A stretch of DNA of 64,000 nucleotides from Nipponacmea schrenckii (Eukaryota; Mollusca; Gastropoda; Lottiidae), in contig CM060203.1 of assembly GCA_030562195.1 (NCBI GenBank), positions 11,918,208-11,982,207 on the forward strand. The letters run 5' to 3'. Under the pieces are notes generated by a model, which saw only the letters and a program-made list of their open reading frames with translations, ran no database searches and was not told the origin of the DNA. Position 1 is the first letter of the stretch; each line of letters begins with the position of its first letter. Positions 1-13,600 of the stretch are shown here, piece after piece. Made by a program: the position numbers and the translations under genes.

Positions 1-234
1 TATAATGGAATAGAATGGAATTAAATACCATTCTTACCACATAGGTCTACATTAACGGTATATTATTAATCAATGTTAATAAAACATCAGAGCACATTGC
101 AAAGTCGCAACACAGTATTTTTATCACTATTGGACCCAGACCACTAAAATATTTTATGCTGATGAACTTATAACGAATTTGGTGCGCGCTATTCTTATAT
201 ATCCTTTTTCTCCCGCCCTTTTTCGTGTTCACAT
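1..234. other. AT-rich sequence, nothing recognised
   Basis: No exon, repeat or RNA signature seen. Confidence 0.5.
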
Positions 235-1490
235 TTTTGACTAATTTTTGGTCTTGATTTGGAAATTGATGTCTGAAATTTCCCTTTCCCTGATTTTGTG
301 AGACAATGAAAGAGGCGGAATGATATCATTTAAAGTAGTTGTGTTGTGTGCAGTGACAGTGAAGTAGTGGTCTGCTTTCATGAAGAGTACCTCACGATTT
401 TCATAGTCATGATATATTGAATTGGCCAGGCATTCATGTGGCATATTGCAAAGTTTTCAACCAGATTTCTTGAAAAAGTTATAGAGGGTTGAATTTGGTG
501 AATAAACAGATTGCGGATAAATACCTATCGATATCCGGATGTGTGGGACCGTTTCAAATGGTGTTTGAGTAGGTTGTTTGAGTTCTCTCCGAAAATTTAT
601 TTCGTGATATAAACTCATGTGATCTCCCACGTGAGAAACAATGCTATGGCGTCTTCTTTTTTGTTCGATTTCGATTAGATTTGATGTAGGCTAAGATATA
701 CGATTGAAAACTGTATTACGAATTTATTTTTCGTTCGGACTCAATCCATCAATTCATTTGCCATCTGTTTCAATATTAAATCACGAAATTCAACCTTCCA
801 TAACTTTTTCCAGAAATCTCCTTGAAAATTTCATATGAAACAAAATGAAAGTAAACCACTACATCTGTTTCAATGTTAAATCACGAAATTTAACCGTCTA
901 TAACTTTTTCCAGAAATCTCGTTAAAAACTTTCCTATATGTCACATGAAAGCCTGGCTTCTGTACAAAATTTCAATAAAGCATGATCATGAAAATTTTGA
1001 ACTAAACAAAATGAAAGTAAACCACTACATTTTATCAACATCCGCTTGACTGTCACTGCACACAAAACCACTATTTTTAGAAATAACCTTCCGCCAATTA
1101 AATTTCTCATTATCTCAGAAATTCTGAAAGAAAATGCAATTTTAGACATCAAATTTCAAATCTAGACCAAAAATTAGTCCAAAATGGGCATGCAAAACCC
1201 CCCAAAGGAAATACAATCATTAGCATAAAATGTTTTTGTGGTTTGAGTCCATTTTATCAACATTCGCTCACAAAACTACTATTTATAGAAATAACCTTCC
1301 GCCAATTAAATTTCTCATTATCTCAGAAATACTGAAAGAAAATGAAATTTCAGACATCAAATTACAAATCTAGACCAAGTCAAGTCAAAAAATTGACATG
1401 CAAAAACCCCAAAAGTAAGGGAGAAAGATGGTATTTCTAAAAATAGCTCTATCATTAGAATATAATGTTTTTGTGGTTCGAGTCCAAACG
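235..1490. repeat. Foldback repeat with direct subrepeats
   Basis: The segment about 240-475 is, diverged, the reverse complement of about 935-1185; both share the GACCAAAAATTAGTC, GTCACTGCACACAA and CATGAAAGC words. The right part also has direct repeats: 760-850 resembles 866-1020, and 1040-1190 resembles 1260-1400. Copies end in TTTTTGTGGTTTGAGTCC or TTTTTGTGGTTCGAGTCC at about 1234-1252 and 1467-1486, and the unit starts near GGACTCAATCCA at 738. Open frames here are repeat by-products. Confidence 0.8.
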
Positions 1491-1499
1491 TGGTATATA

Positions 1500-3245
1500 T
1501 AATACAGATTTACGTCCCATAATATAATATTACCTCTTACATCAAAATCTTTAAACATTTTTTCATAATATAGATAATCGGATTAAACTTCAAAGTCAAT
1601 TACCTCCAAAGTTTGAAAAAGAAACAAAAATAAGTTTCTGCCTGAAAAAACCGCATGAATTGATTATCTTTGGTTTCCAAACCCTGGCGGTTACAGCACT
1701 TTCGAATCCCAGCTTTTCTCCAGACCAAAACCTAAGCTATTTTCATCATAAAACATCGGGATGAACTTCAAAGTCGATTATCTCCAAAGTTTGTAAAAGA
1801 AACGAAAAAAAGTTTCTGCCTGAAAAAGACATAAGAATTGATTATCGTTAGTTTCCAACAATAAATATCTAGGATCAAAATTGGCCAAAATACACCAATG
1901 AAGTTCATAGTGGCTTATTGCACTTTTGGTTTTGACAAAAACGAAATGCTGCCTCAAAAACTCCCATGTAAAGTTGAAACGTTAGGTAGCCAATCGTGGT
2001 AATTTTAAAATTTCGGGATCCATATTGCAAAATTTGGATTACCATTTTGAATCCCAGATTTCCCCATTCAAAATTTTTTTCATCTTGAAAATTCGGGGTT
2101 AACTTCAATTATCTCCAAAGTTTGAAAAAGAAACAAAAACTAGAATTGCTTACAATTTTGAACGTATTTCGACAGCCTTAAAATATTATGTAGGCTAAAT
2201 TTGCCTACATCTTGATAATATATTGAATATCATTTGACCTAGTTTTCAAAGTCATAAAATAATTAGGTCACACCTTCCGTAATGGTTAAAGAAGGCGAAA
2301 ATATGAAAATTAACAATTTTTGCTGTATTTAAGTACACTTATCTCTATGAATTTTTTAAGTAAGCCAAATTAAAAAAAACCTACTCGTAGACAATATATT
2401 GAATATATTTTGACCTAATTTTAAAGGTCATAGATTAAGTGGGTTACACCTTCAATAGCTGTTAAAGTGACCTAATTTTGAAAAAATCGAAATTTGAATA
2501 ATTCAAAAAAAAAAAAAAAAAAATACGAAATTTAAAAATCGGTCTCAAAGAAAAGGTAGATAATGATTCAATGTATCTATGTGCTAAATTTCATGGAAAT
2601 CGTTCTTTCAATAGTGTCTGAATTTCGGCTTTCAGAATTGTAACGAAAATTCAAAATGGCGGCCGATATGGCAGTTTGACCTAATTATTTAGGTCATTTC
2701 GATTACTATTGACAAGTTATTTATTAAACAGTTTTCACTTTTCACCTAGCTGTTATAGACCGGAAGTTACGTAATTACGTCATTTAAGGCTAAACCGGAA
2801 GTCGATTTTTTTTTTCACAATTTTTTCAAAAATTATAATCATATCGCCTATCAACTGGTAAAGTTTCACAATTTTACCATTTATATTAAACGAGAAATTA
2901 CGGTCTGAAATTTTTACCGATGACCCTTGAATATTGAATTGCAAAACGTGGGTAAAAGATTAAACATAATTGCATAAAACCTATAATTGTTAGTTGACAA
3001 ATACATTGAAGTTTTCAAATCTGAAAATCCGGTCGAAATCGAACTGAAAATTAACTTGCAAAAGCAAAAAAACTTCAACGTCGGAGGGGGGGGGGCACCA
3101 GCCTATATGGTTCTATAGTGGCTTATTGCACATTCTGGGGCGCAGACGAAAACTTTGAACTGCTGCCACTTGAAAACTACCCTGGGTGTAAGGTTGAAAT
3201 GTGGAACGCAGGTAGCAAACTGCCTGAAGTTAGTATTGCACATGA
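1500..3245. repeat. Composite of diverged direct repeats
   Basis: Three partial copies of a module containing AACTTCAAAGTC, ATCTCCAAAGTTTG and AAAGAAAC lie at about 1585-1680, 1755-1860 and 2100-2145. A second pair sharing TTGACCTA and TAGGTCACACC/GGGTTACACC is at 2215-2290 and 2397-2470. TAGTGGCTTATTGCAC at 1909-1924 recurs at 3117-3132 with similar flanks. The region also carries an A17-18 run near 2505 and a G10 run near 3087. Confidence 0.75.
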
Positions 3246-3497
3246 AACATTACTTAATAGAATATTATATCAAATGATGTAGGATTATGTGAAAATTAAA
3301 TGCTGCATAAAACACATATTAACAAACTAGATACCGTAACTAAAATAAAAAGAGGGCTTTAAAAGGATAACTAATTACACTACTTCTACAAATACCTACT
3401 TATTACATTCTTCTGAAAATGTGATTACATTATCAAAACTTCTCTGACTACATTACAACTATAATAACTAAACATTTGAATAAGTCATCTTCACTCA

Positions 3498-3655
3498 TCA
3501 TTCCAGTCCACCTAGCTGTAAATGGGTACGGATAATCCGGGAAAGATCAATGCCAAGAGGTCTGGCCAAGGACCAAACGATCCCTGTCACGGCGGACTTG
3601 TGAACCTAAGTTGTTATCCCTGTAAAATATAGTTGTTTCTTTCTTTTTCTTTCTG
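3498..3655 (+). mobile_element. SINE-like element, 5'-truncated copy
   Basis: CATCTTCACTCATCATTCCA, then CCACCTAGCTGTAAATGGGT, GATAATCCGGGAAAGATCAA and a pyrimidine tail (TTTCTTTCTTTTTCTTTCTG). It matches the copy at 35 kb except for a central indel. The tRNA-like head seen in the other copy is missing. Confidence 0.75.
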
Positions 3656-5639
3656 TGAAATGTAACTAATGCTAATAATAATAGCATTTAATGAATAAAC
3701 CCGACTCATGAATCAACATAAATGGCTACTTAGTCAAATTCCACAGAAAAACCTAGATAAAATAAAACACACATACCTGTAATTTGCTGAAAATAGCAAA
3801 GTACTAAAGTGAGAAATGAGTACTCCAAATATCGCTATAACTAGATTGTGTTGACTTCTAGAAAACTATATTGTGAAATGAACAAGTAAAAGTAAGGGCG
3901 TTTCCAAGAAAAACCGAAACTGGCACCAAGGACGTCCAAATAGACCAACCAGAAACCAGAAACCAGAAAAGACACTGAGATATAGTTAGTAATTAAAAAC
4001 TTTAATCAGTGCCCAGGTGATAGTAATTTCGAAAACAACGCAGTGCGCATTGCAAATACAAATGGTATCGAAAGTCATATATTGGCTAAGATGGTACTAA
4101 TAGAAGTTTACATTTCAAACAATAATATTCATATTATCTCCCCTTTCTCACACTCAGAAGAAAACTACTTCGAAGATTTTTATTTTATAGGTTTTTTGGT
4201 GCTTTTAATGGATACTGGACATTTATGTCCAGAACAGGTTTAAATGTAGGTGAGACATTTGGACTACTAGTATGTATTAGTATGTAACATGTGTGATAGT
4301 GGTAATTGTAAAGTTATTTATTTTATAGATAGTACTCTATATTATGACAAATGAGTTTTATATCTTTGTCATGTCTAAACTAGTGAATCGCCAGGTTGAA
4401 CTTCTGTGAATGCAGCCTTTAACCATTACCACCGATTTTATAAGTTATCGTGATGTATACAAATTTGTTTAAACTACATGTAATTGAAATGATTTTCAAC
4501 TGGAATATAAGTATACAAATTGCACACCACTGCGCATAAAACAGGAATCGTGGTGATGTTTTAGCCTAATTTGAGAATGTTAATCTGAGAACATTAGTAC
4601 ATACTTCGGATTAAAATGTGTTAGTTTCCATACATAAACTCAAAGACTGGTTATTTTTTGTTCAAGATAAGTCTCACTATTCTATTGATAGAATACAAAT
4701 TGCTTGTAAAAAGGACAAATGGGACGGTAATGTGTTAAGTGACAGATAAGAGCGACTAGTTGTTGTAAGATATTGGAAATTATAGTCAGACAATAGATTC
4801 GATTTACTGAATGATAGGTATCAAGTCAACGATGATCAAGTGTGATGTATTGCGAGTTTCTTGATATTAATACCAGTCGATTGCTTCCTGTACTTTGAAC
4901 TGCTTATGGAGGGAATAACAGTAATAACTAATAACTCGAACTAATATCGCTATATGTACTAAACTGTTCAAATTAATATCCAATTAACTCAGTAATGAAC
5001 TTTAAAATGATTAGCATATAAATGATCAAATAGGGAAAACATATGCTCTGTAGATAATAGAATTTAGAAAGGTATTCGTGACATTTGCACAACACTAAGA
5101 CCTGTTATGATAATTTCTTTTAATATTTTCATTATTTGACAGGTCATTACAGTTCTGTCACTAAAACAGAGGAAATTCAATGTGTTCATTCAATCTATGG
5201 ACATTCTTCTTAAATATGTCTTTATATCTTCAGTAAAACTATTTTCCGCTTTTGATTAGCACATGTTTGAATTGATTCGAACATTTATTTGGATAACATA
5301 AGGTTTTGTGAACATTCATACTGTATATGTGTATTGCAGTAACCGTTAATTTCTAACTAATATTGGCTGGTATTCGGAACATTCAGCAAACGTGTATTTT
5401 GACGTTTAAAGTAACCCCAAACGGCAAAAATTGGCTGAAAAAACTGAATAATCCCATTGTGTGTATATCCGTTTACTCTGTTTTTGTATCTTTAAATGTA
5501 TTTGATGCATCCAACTTTAAAGTTGAACAATATCACCATAGCTTTCAAACTTTATTTATGATATCGACAGATAATCGTCTTTGCCAACCTTATTCGTTTG
5601 ATCTAATTGCGCTCTTAATTGAATCCCTTGCCTCTCGCT

Positions 5640-6163
5640 TATCTGATTGGCCCTATCTTTGAATCGGATCTACTGATATATCTGTCAGTTTGTGTACTTC
5701 TAACTTTTATTGTGTGACCACTGTATCGATGACAGTGCTTCGATATTGGATCGAATTTTGTGTGGAATCACGCTCGTATGTTTCGTGACCCTTCGTACCA
5801 TATTGATACGACTTACATTTGTGTTGGGATATATCTGCTGATAAATAATATTAAAACTGGCAGTTCCACTATTCGATGGCTGCTTCGATGACTATTTAAC
5901 GTTTTCTCTGTTCTGTTAACCGCATCAACCATGTTGTCTGGAACAATTGTGCTTACATTTATTCGCTGCTTTGTTTCGTTTATCAATTTTGAGGGATTCT
6001 AACAATTTGTCATTGTACAATAACCAGACATACTATACAGTTAAATAATCGTCGATGTTCAGGCAACGTATCAGTTATCACTTACTTTTTCTGGATAATT
6101 GAGACTTTGATCTTCTCAGTTAACTGTGTTTTTACTCTTCAAGAGGTTACTGGATGTTCAAGG
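5640..6163 (+). other. Possible 5' UTR or first exon of an unknown gene
   Basis: A stretch with many CpG steps (GGATCGAATTTTG, ATTCGATGGCTGCTTCGATG) for such an AT-rich locus. It ends at a consensus donor, TTCAAG|GTAAGA, at 6162. The good acceptor at 7436 could follow it. No start codon context or promoter motif is convincing. Confidence 0.2.
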
Positions 6164-7436
6164 TAAGACCACTGATTTCTTTCGTAATAAATATTTACTT
6201 TCTGCAATTTAAGTACCAATTTTGTTTGTATAACATAACCTTTGATTGCTTTAGAAAGAGAGCTGTTCTAAGGTTTTTGACGTTTTGAGGTAAATTAGGA
6301 ACACTTGTAAAGCATCGGAGGAGTGTTACGTCACTGTTTATATTGTCGTGTGATTAGATATCAAGAATTGGTAAATTTTTCAAATTTCATTTTGTGACAG
6401 TTGGCAAATATTTTTATCTGTTCTACTTCTTTGGTCATGGAAATATCGACAAACATCACACTACTATACAGTGTCACACAATTGTGATTTTTTTCTGAAA
6501 GATACTTTCTCGATGTTTCTTTGATTGTTATTTCATGTAGCTCTTTTAAATATAATGTAATGCCAAAGTTTTAATTATATAAAAAAAGTTTTAGTGTCGA
6601 GCTCTGTGATAGCATTCGCTAAAATCGTCAACAATTACAAATACCATGATGAATTCAGATGTATACTTTTGTATGTTTATATAACGGATAAGATATAAAT
6701 GGAATTTCAAATTATAAGCCGTTAATGTTTGAAACTGTTCCAAGTTATAATAGAAATATTTGTATTTCACTCTATTGATTTATATTAAGGACCATTTCTA
6801 TTTATTCTAAGCTTATAATTCTCAGATTAACTTGAACCTTTATGTTTCAAATTAGTTGGATAACATATACATTTTTATGTTAGGGAAAAGGGGAGGTTTA
6901 GTTGAAATGAAATGTATATATAAATCTAATACTGGGACAATACTTCAACTATAGCGATGGTCTAGGTTAATATATACTGTTTATTATCGACGTATATTTT
7001 ACGGAAATTTAAAGAATACTTCTTTACAAGAAATAGGGGAAATTTTAGTTTCAAGAGGTAATAAAATTAAAGACAATTAATACAATTACTGATTCTAATG
7101 CCTCTTAAAATACACTTAACGCTGAAATATAACTAAATATAATTATCTTTTGAAGAAGTAGAAACAGGAATACAATTAAAACGTCATGTCAGATATAAAT
7201 TGAATGCATATAAAATGCTTTTGTGCAATAATCGCTTTATTTATTCGATGGGAATGAAAAGACGACAAGCTATCTTGCAAACAATACATCTTGTTGTTGA
7301 CTCGAGAGGCCAGAACCATCAACTGCTGGAGGTGGATATGTTGGCTGATGAGGTGTTTTGAATCACAAGGCTATATAATCTCAGCCATTAAAAGTGTTCA
7401 GCAGTGTTTCCGAACCTTACGATATGTTCTTTCCAG

Positions 7437-7505
7437 GCTGTTTAAAATGCTGTGTACGGCGTCGTATTATATCTGTGATTTTGAGGCATTCACAAGAAAG
7501 GGATG
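7437..7505 (+). other. Candidate 69-nt exon, unidentified
   Basis: Bounded by a strong acceptor (TATGTTCTTTCCAG) and a good donor (GATG|GTAAGA). Two frames are open through it: one reads CLKCCVRRRIISVILRHS, the other MLCTASYYICDFEAFTRKG. Nothing nearby decides which, if either, is used. Confidence 0.25.
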
Positions 7506-8489
7506 GTAAGAATTATTGTATATTATAAGGATTCAAAGACCATACCTAATTTTGCCATAACTCTGATACGGCATGTGTATCTATCCAAATAATTCGAAGG
7601 TTTCATGAACCATTAGTTAAATATTAGCATTGATTATATTTGGGGTAGTTGGAAATTCTCATGTTCATTATTGAATAATAAGTAGCCAAAAACATTCACT
7701 ACAGCAGTGAATTAATGAAAAACAAATCACTCAATTTTAACTTTCACTTCGTCATATTATTTGTCGTTATCAGTTAACCACAGCCTGAGAATAACAAGCC
7801 CTTATCAATAAAAAATTGGAAAAATGTAAACATATTTTGGTGGTTAAGGTTAGAAATAATAAATATGTTTATATTAAGCGATTGTCCTTAAAATACGATG
7901 CGTTATGTAGTGACGAAATATTTCAATTTAAAGATGTGCGGTCACGGAAAAGAGGGTAAGGAGACAGGAGGGGTTCTAAGTGTTGGCTTATCAATGAATA
8001 ATGTGCTGAACCTGCACATTAAATCGATGAAATTTTTGGTTGATTAAATGGACATATTCTAAAAAAAAAAGACTTACTCACATATCCATGTGTAATGTTT
8101 ATTTAAGTGTAATTCATTACTCATTGTCGACCGAAGAAGTAAACCCAGGACAGAATTATTATCGAAATTAGCATAGATAAAATAAACGACCAAGATAAAG
8201 CTGCCACTTTCAATCATATGAATTTGGTATGAGTGTATCCGCATTCCCAATTCATCATTACTTTAGTATGTTGCCTCCAAGGGACCACTCTATTTTAGAT
8301 CTAATTTGTGTTATGACAGTAACCTTTTATATTTTCATATCATGATAAGTCAATTTGAATTATCTATGATTGTCTATATGACGAGCGCTACTCTTGGGAA
8401 AGGATGGTTTCCAAATTGGATACCGTTCATATTTGTCCCAAGATTGAGATGGTAGAGAACATTCTCAGGGCCAACTCGTATCATTATCA

Positions 8490-8625
8490 TTATCAACTAA
8501 TTAATTGCCTTTCATCATCATAGTTATCAATATTATCAGCAGCGTCATCGTCTTTTCAATCACCTTCTTCTTCATCATCATTATCATCGTCATCATCATT
8601 GTCAGCTTCGCTGCTATCATTTATA
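8490..8625. repeat. Degenerate (ATC/ATT)n simple repeat
   Basis: Runs of CATCATCATTATCATCGTCA and similar words. Confidence 0.8.
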
Positions 8626-8984
8626 AACAATATTTAATGAATTATGAATATTGATCTCGTAATCATAACAATACAATGGATAGAATTGATATTTATAATA
8701 GATTAATTTAATATTCATTCTATAAATTTCATGCTTCGGTGATTTTTTATAATATCGTCGATACAACTATTATTGTTTAGTGAAATGGATCATCTATTAA
8801 TTTAGTCGACTTGAGTGTAAAGGCGACTGAAAACAAGTTACGCAAATTGGCTTCAGTTCAAATGCTCTGTTTCAACTTTTTGGATATTATTCAGATTCTG
8901 TGACATTCTATTTGATACCATTCCTTACGCTCAAATTCCAAAATTAACTATGATCTGCATCGTATCCACACAATAACATTTCTT

Positions 8985-9080
8985 TATATCCGATTGGGTT
9001 TATTTTTTTCCAAATATAAAGTGCCAACTATTTATTAACGACTATAAAAAGACTGTCACTGGACAAATACATTAGAATAT
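8985..9080 (+). repeat. Left copy of the tandem repeat that hosts the LINE
   Basis: The bases around TATCCGATTGGGTTTATTTT, AAAGTGCCAA and CACTGGACAAATA recur at 10400-10510 (TATCCGACTGGATTAACTTT, AAAGTGCCACA, TACTGGACAAATA). The LINE tail sits between the two copies. Confidence 0.55.
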
Positions 9081-9094
9081 AATTTTTGGCTTTC

Positions 9095-9735
9095 ATGCTG
9101 GCATAACGGTCGAAATTTTACGATACACCCTTGGTCTTGGGAAATCTACTTTTAAAATGGTGTTGCGGGAAGAAGTAGCGTTCTACCCTTTATCGATATC
9201 TAGGAAAATGAGAATCATTAAGTATTGGTTTAAAATCATCAATACAGACAACATTATATATACCTATTGTCTTCTCTGGAATGATGCCAATAGCGACAAA
9301 GCTAACCGGGTTAGTAACGTTAAATCACTTTTGGAAAATTTAGGTTATTCTGATGTATTTTATTCACATAAATCCCATAATGGTTTTTACACTCTATTAT
9401 TGAGAGTATTAAGGATAGTTTTATTCATGAATGATGGCATTCTTTTCTGAATTGTTCAAGCAAAAGGTTTTACAAACTATATAAAAACACATTTAAATAC
9501 GAATCTTATTTGAACTCATATTTGGCTTTTAAATATGAAAAGTTAATATCTCGCTTTCGTAGTGGTACCCTTAAACTGAACATAAAAACTGTAGGGTATC
9601 TGAAAATTAACCGTAACAAGAGAATCTGCAAGTTTGTAACATGAACTACATCGAAGATGAATATCATTTTTTGTTATGTTGTCTCGCCTACAGGTCTGCG
9701 CCGCAAATATTTCCATCGTACACTCTGGTCTTCTC
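9095..9735 (+). pseudogene. LINE ORF2 C-terminal fragment (non-LTR retrotransposon)
   Basis: Decayed C-terminal end of a LINE reverse-transcriptase protein. The first frame covers about 9095-9450 (FYPLSISRKMRIIKYWFKI), matching the common RYPLYID-KLRMIKYW-type segment of metazoan LINEs. After a frame change, about 9480-9645 gives SRFRSGTLKLNIKTVGYLKI and RNKRICKF; after a further one-base shift, CNMNYIEDEYHFLLCC, the terminal Cys/His motif of these elements. Several frameshifts and stops make it non-functional. The RT and endonuclease domains are absent. Confidence 0.8.
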
Positions 9736-10310
9736 CCTCTTAACCTAAAAGGATTAGAATGAATAGCAAAAACCCAAGGCATATCATTAATTTAAGTATA
9801 TTTCTCCATCAGGCATTTATCATACGAGATAGTATACCGAGTACTTTAACTACAACTTAAAAGATTCGTGATAAACCTGTTGGGTATATGTAAATGTATA
9901 TATTTTATTGTACTTTGTCTTGTATTATGTATATATTTTGTTTTGCATTATGCATAATATGCGAATGTATTTATTATATTCTGTCTTATCATTATTTATT
10001 TATGTATTTATATATTCTTTATCCAGTTATTTATCTATTTACTTTTTTCTCTCTCTCTTCAGTGTTATCGTATTCTGTAAATAATTATCCATTCATTCAC
10101 TTATCCATCAATTTATCATGAATTTATCCATTTATGTATTTTCCATTTCTATCTCTCTTTCTTTATGTTCCTATCCATGTACTTATTATGTATGAATATC
10201 CTCTGATATTTGATTCCGTAACTCTATATGTATATATGTATTATTTATGTTAATGTATGTGTTTAAAGCTATAGCAAGTGCTTCGCCTAGTAATAAAGTA
10301 TAAGTATAAT
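9736..10310 (+). mobile_element. LINE 3' untranslated region, TTTA-rich
   Basis: Low-complexity TATT/TTTA-rich sequence ending in GCTTCGCCTAGTAATAAAGT, which looks like the 3' end of a LINE transcript. It continues from the ORF2 remnant in the same orientation. An open frame at 9894-10121 is a composition artefact. Confidence 0.5.
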
Positions 10311-10640
10311 TCAGCGTTTGAACAAACCCTATATTGTTCAATAGTTCAATACAATACATCTACGGCCATGGAAAACTATTAATAAATTTTGTATTTACAC
10401 AGACTTTTATTTGTATCCGACTGGATTAACTTTTTACCAAATTTAAAATATTAATATTTAAAGTGCCACATTTTAATTCCAGGCTGTTACTGGACAAATA
10501 GAATAACAATAGACATGATTAAAATGTTATGTATAATCCAACGTTGAGAAGAAACCCTTTACTGTTAAATTAATTCAATATAGTACAACTGCGGCCAGGG
10601 AAACTATTAATAACTTTTGTCTATGTGGAAATATCAAATT
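10310..10640 (+). repeat. Diverged tandem duplication (about 240 bp apart)
   Basis: Bases 10320-10390 and 10550-10620 share AAACCCT, TTCAATA, ACGGCCATGG/GCGGCCAGGG and AAACTATTAATAA in the same order. The right copy of the LINE target repeat lies between them. Confidence 0.6.
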
Positions 10641-13600
10641 TTAAATCTTACAGATTTTATTACTCACGCATAAGATTTATGGCTACGTGACATGTAATGC
10701 TTGAAAATCAAATAAATTTCTAGTCTGTTGGAATATATAATGTTATATACAACAATGATGGCCGAGATCTTGAGATAATGGAATTGTTTTGCATGTAGTT
10801 TTAACCGAGCTGTCTATCGCAGAAAGGCATGACGTGTTCTTAAAAACGTAGCAAACCATACCTTTGTCGTAAACATTTTGTGTGGGGAAAAAGTATCACG
10901 CATCTTTCAGTTTCGAGTGAGATGACAAAGAAATGAATGCATTAACTTTTAGACTTGCATCCCAAAATGCACCCCTCGATCCTACTTGGCATCAAACGCA
11001 TACCAGTAAAATGTCTGAAATGAACTAAATAGAGTTTTACGCCCTACTCTTTTACACCTAGTATTAGTAATATGTTTGAAACAATATTGTTTTTGTGACA
11101 GAATAAGGGAAAGCTATCTATCTTCATCTGACCTTATATGATTGCTGGTGGTGTATTTGGTTTTTTCTTTAGAGACTCTATCAGCTTTATTAAACTAATA
11201 TCTATAGAGCTAGACTGGTGATAATGATAATTCGTATATGACGACGAATAAAGGCCAATTTACACTGGGTAGTACATGGGACAGGGATTAAACAATACTT
11301 GAATACCCTTTCTTACAAAGTCATTCTGACCAGAGAAAACCGTCAGTCTACCAGCTACCAAAGCAAAAGACGCAATATTTTATCTTGATAGTCATGGTAC
11401 TACATTATGACCGAAATAATTATTACAGGTTAAGACACTTTATTTCGGATTCATCTCGTGGGGCATTTTTTTTTTTTTAAATGGTATTTTTCATAATTGT
11501 TTCGGCACAACCAAACGAATCCAATTCGAAACCCATGGTTAATGGACCGTTTTGCCTTTTGCTGGGGTTGGTTTGGGTCTTCAAAAAGAAATGCAAGAAC
11601 ACTATGTAGTTAGTTAAGATTTACCGCTAACTAGGAATTTTACTTTCTTTTTCTGTGTATACTGCAGTCTCAAGGAATGACGAATCGCCATTTTAACTTA
11701 CAAGTATAGATGATTCGAGACACACATGGGTTTACAAGCTCACATTTCGACGGTACCTGTGAAAACAATTAGTGATTAGCTTAGCTAAAAAATCAAATCC
11801 GTTTCTGAGACTTATTTTCTCTTTTTCCATCAAATGAATGGCGAATCTATCCCTTTAAGTAGTTAACTGAACGTTCGATGATTTAAGGTAATTAGCATTA
11901 CCAGCAATCTGTATTTATCATTTTAAGAATAAAGCATCGTCCTTGCGTCGTAGATAATTTACTTGACACATTCTCTGATTTCATTTAAGAACTCTACATA
12001 AAACATCAGAATGTGGAACCCGGCAACCCGATACCCTTTTATTATGTCAAATGTCAACCAAGTCGCAGAATTATTTTCTGTATAATAATGTAATTATATA
12101 GTGTAATTATTTTTTGATTATAGGCACTTTTTCTCTATAATTTGTTGCTCTGTGATAAGATAAAGCTTAAAGTTAACTTAAACTTTTAAAATGAAAATTC
12201 TTTACGTGATCAATTTACTATGTCGGAAAATAAAAGTTTGAAACGATTTCAACTGCTATCATAAAATATCAAGTGTCCAACTTTCGTATTACAAACTGCT
12301 AACAGCGATCTCAATTCTAACAGTGCGTTAAATATATTGCTTTTTTGGGTGTCATAAAACGATATTGGATTTTCGTTATATTTTCTGTGCCAAGAAAAAT
12401 TCATGAAAAGCCACAATATTTGATAAGAAACTTTCGGTAGACATTTATTTGGGGGGTTCAGTACGCGTACAAATCTGTTCGACAATTAGTTTATAATATA
12501 ACTATGGTAAATCATCAATAAATGCCAAATTATATGGAGTATATATTCTCACAGAATCTTAATTAAGTGTGCTAATTCAGTATAATTAATTGTAATAACG
12601 TCATTTTGGTTTAAATATTTTTGGGGGATTTTACCCAGTGGTATTGTATGTGAAGGTGTATCTACCAGCTTGTTTAATTCACCAATAGCTCTGATCAGTA
12701 GAAGTTTTACACCAATTTTGTTCTGGAAATATTGGAACATTGTGTTGTCGACCAACCATAAACACTGGGTTTAGTAGGTTCGTGAACATTTTTACTCTTT
12801 TTATTTCAGAGACATGACCGAAAGAAAAAAAAAATCGCAGTGTTCTTGATTGCCTTTTTGGTGATGCATTTTGATAAGGTCCCTCTGAAAATAGTGTTAC
12901 TGAAAATAAGGTCATTTTGAAAATGCCACTCGATGTGGTTTTGTTATACATTGTGTAATGTGTGCGAAAGTCTACAAAGAGCAGACTTTGTGGTAGAACA
13001 CGACTAGCATTTCGTTCATTTAACATTATTGACCAAAGTCCATCTCAATTCTATCTATAAATCATGAGGACCCTGTTAAAGATTGGAAAGATTTAAAAGC
13101 ATAGGGCAGCCAGTGTTTCTTAAATCTTCTCTGTTGGTAGTATTTCGCACACCATATTGACCAACGACGCTGCCACCCGCAAGATTCATTAGAATTATCT
13201 TTAATGACTTTTAAAATGAATACGTTGCTAATGAAGTTATTATTTCCGTTGATCTCGGTCCACTTCGGCATCCACTGAGTGTCTTTAGATCTGTAAATTA
13301 TTCCTTAATTTTATATCTATATATTCCGAAACGAAATATCAAACACGTAATTGGGTCATTATTTTCTCCAAGAGGCGTTATTTCAAATCCATTAAGATAC
13401 TTTCAGAATAGTTCCTTAATAATAAGTATTTCTTGTGATTTATATGTTACTCCAATCTTGTACTATAGCAGACTAAGTGGCTTAGCTGTCCATTTTAAAA
13501 TTTATGTGGAACATCTTTGAGCGGTTTCTTCATAGTCAAGTTCGTCAAATCAACGTCTGGGTTATTTCGTCTGGTATTATTTTCGTTTTTTATCAATTCT

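Larger units (their letters stand above)
3656..8484. other. Mostly unassigned AT-rich DNA
   Basis: Apart from the low-confidence exon candidates at 5640-6163 and 7437-7505, nothing is recognised. Open frames at 4043-4243 and 5363-5662 have no family match or splice support. Confidence 0.4.

Noticed and set aside
1467..1490. GGTTCGAGTCC as a tRNA box B
   Set aside because: No cloverleaf or box A at proper distance; the word is the end of the dispersed repeat, and other copies read GGTTTGAGTCC or GGTCTGAGTCC.
10300..10310. AATAAAG near 10297 as the poly(A) signal of a host gene
   Set aside because: It fits better as the 3' end of the LINE fragment; no host exon precedes it.
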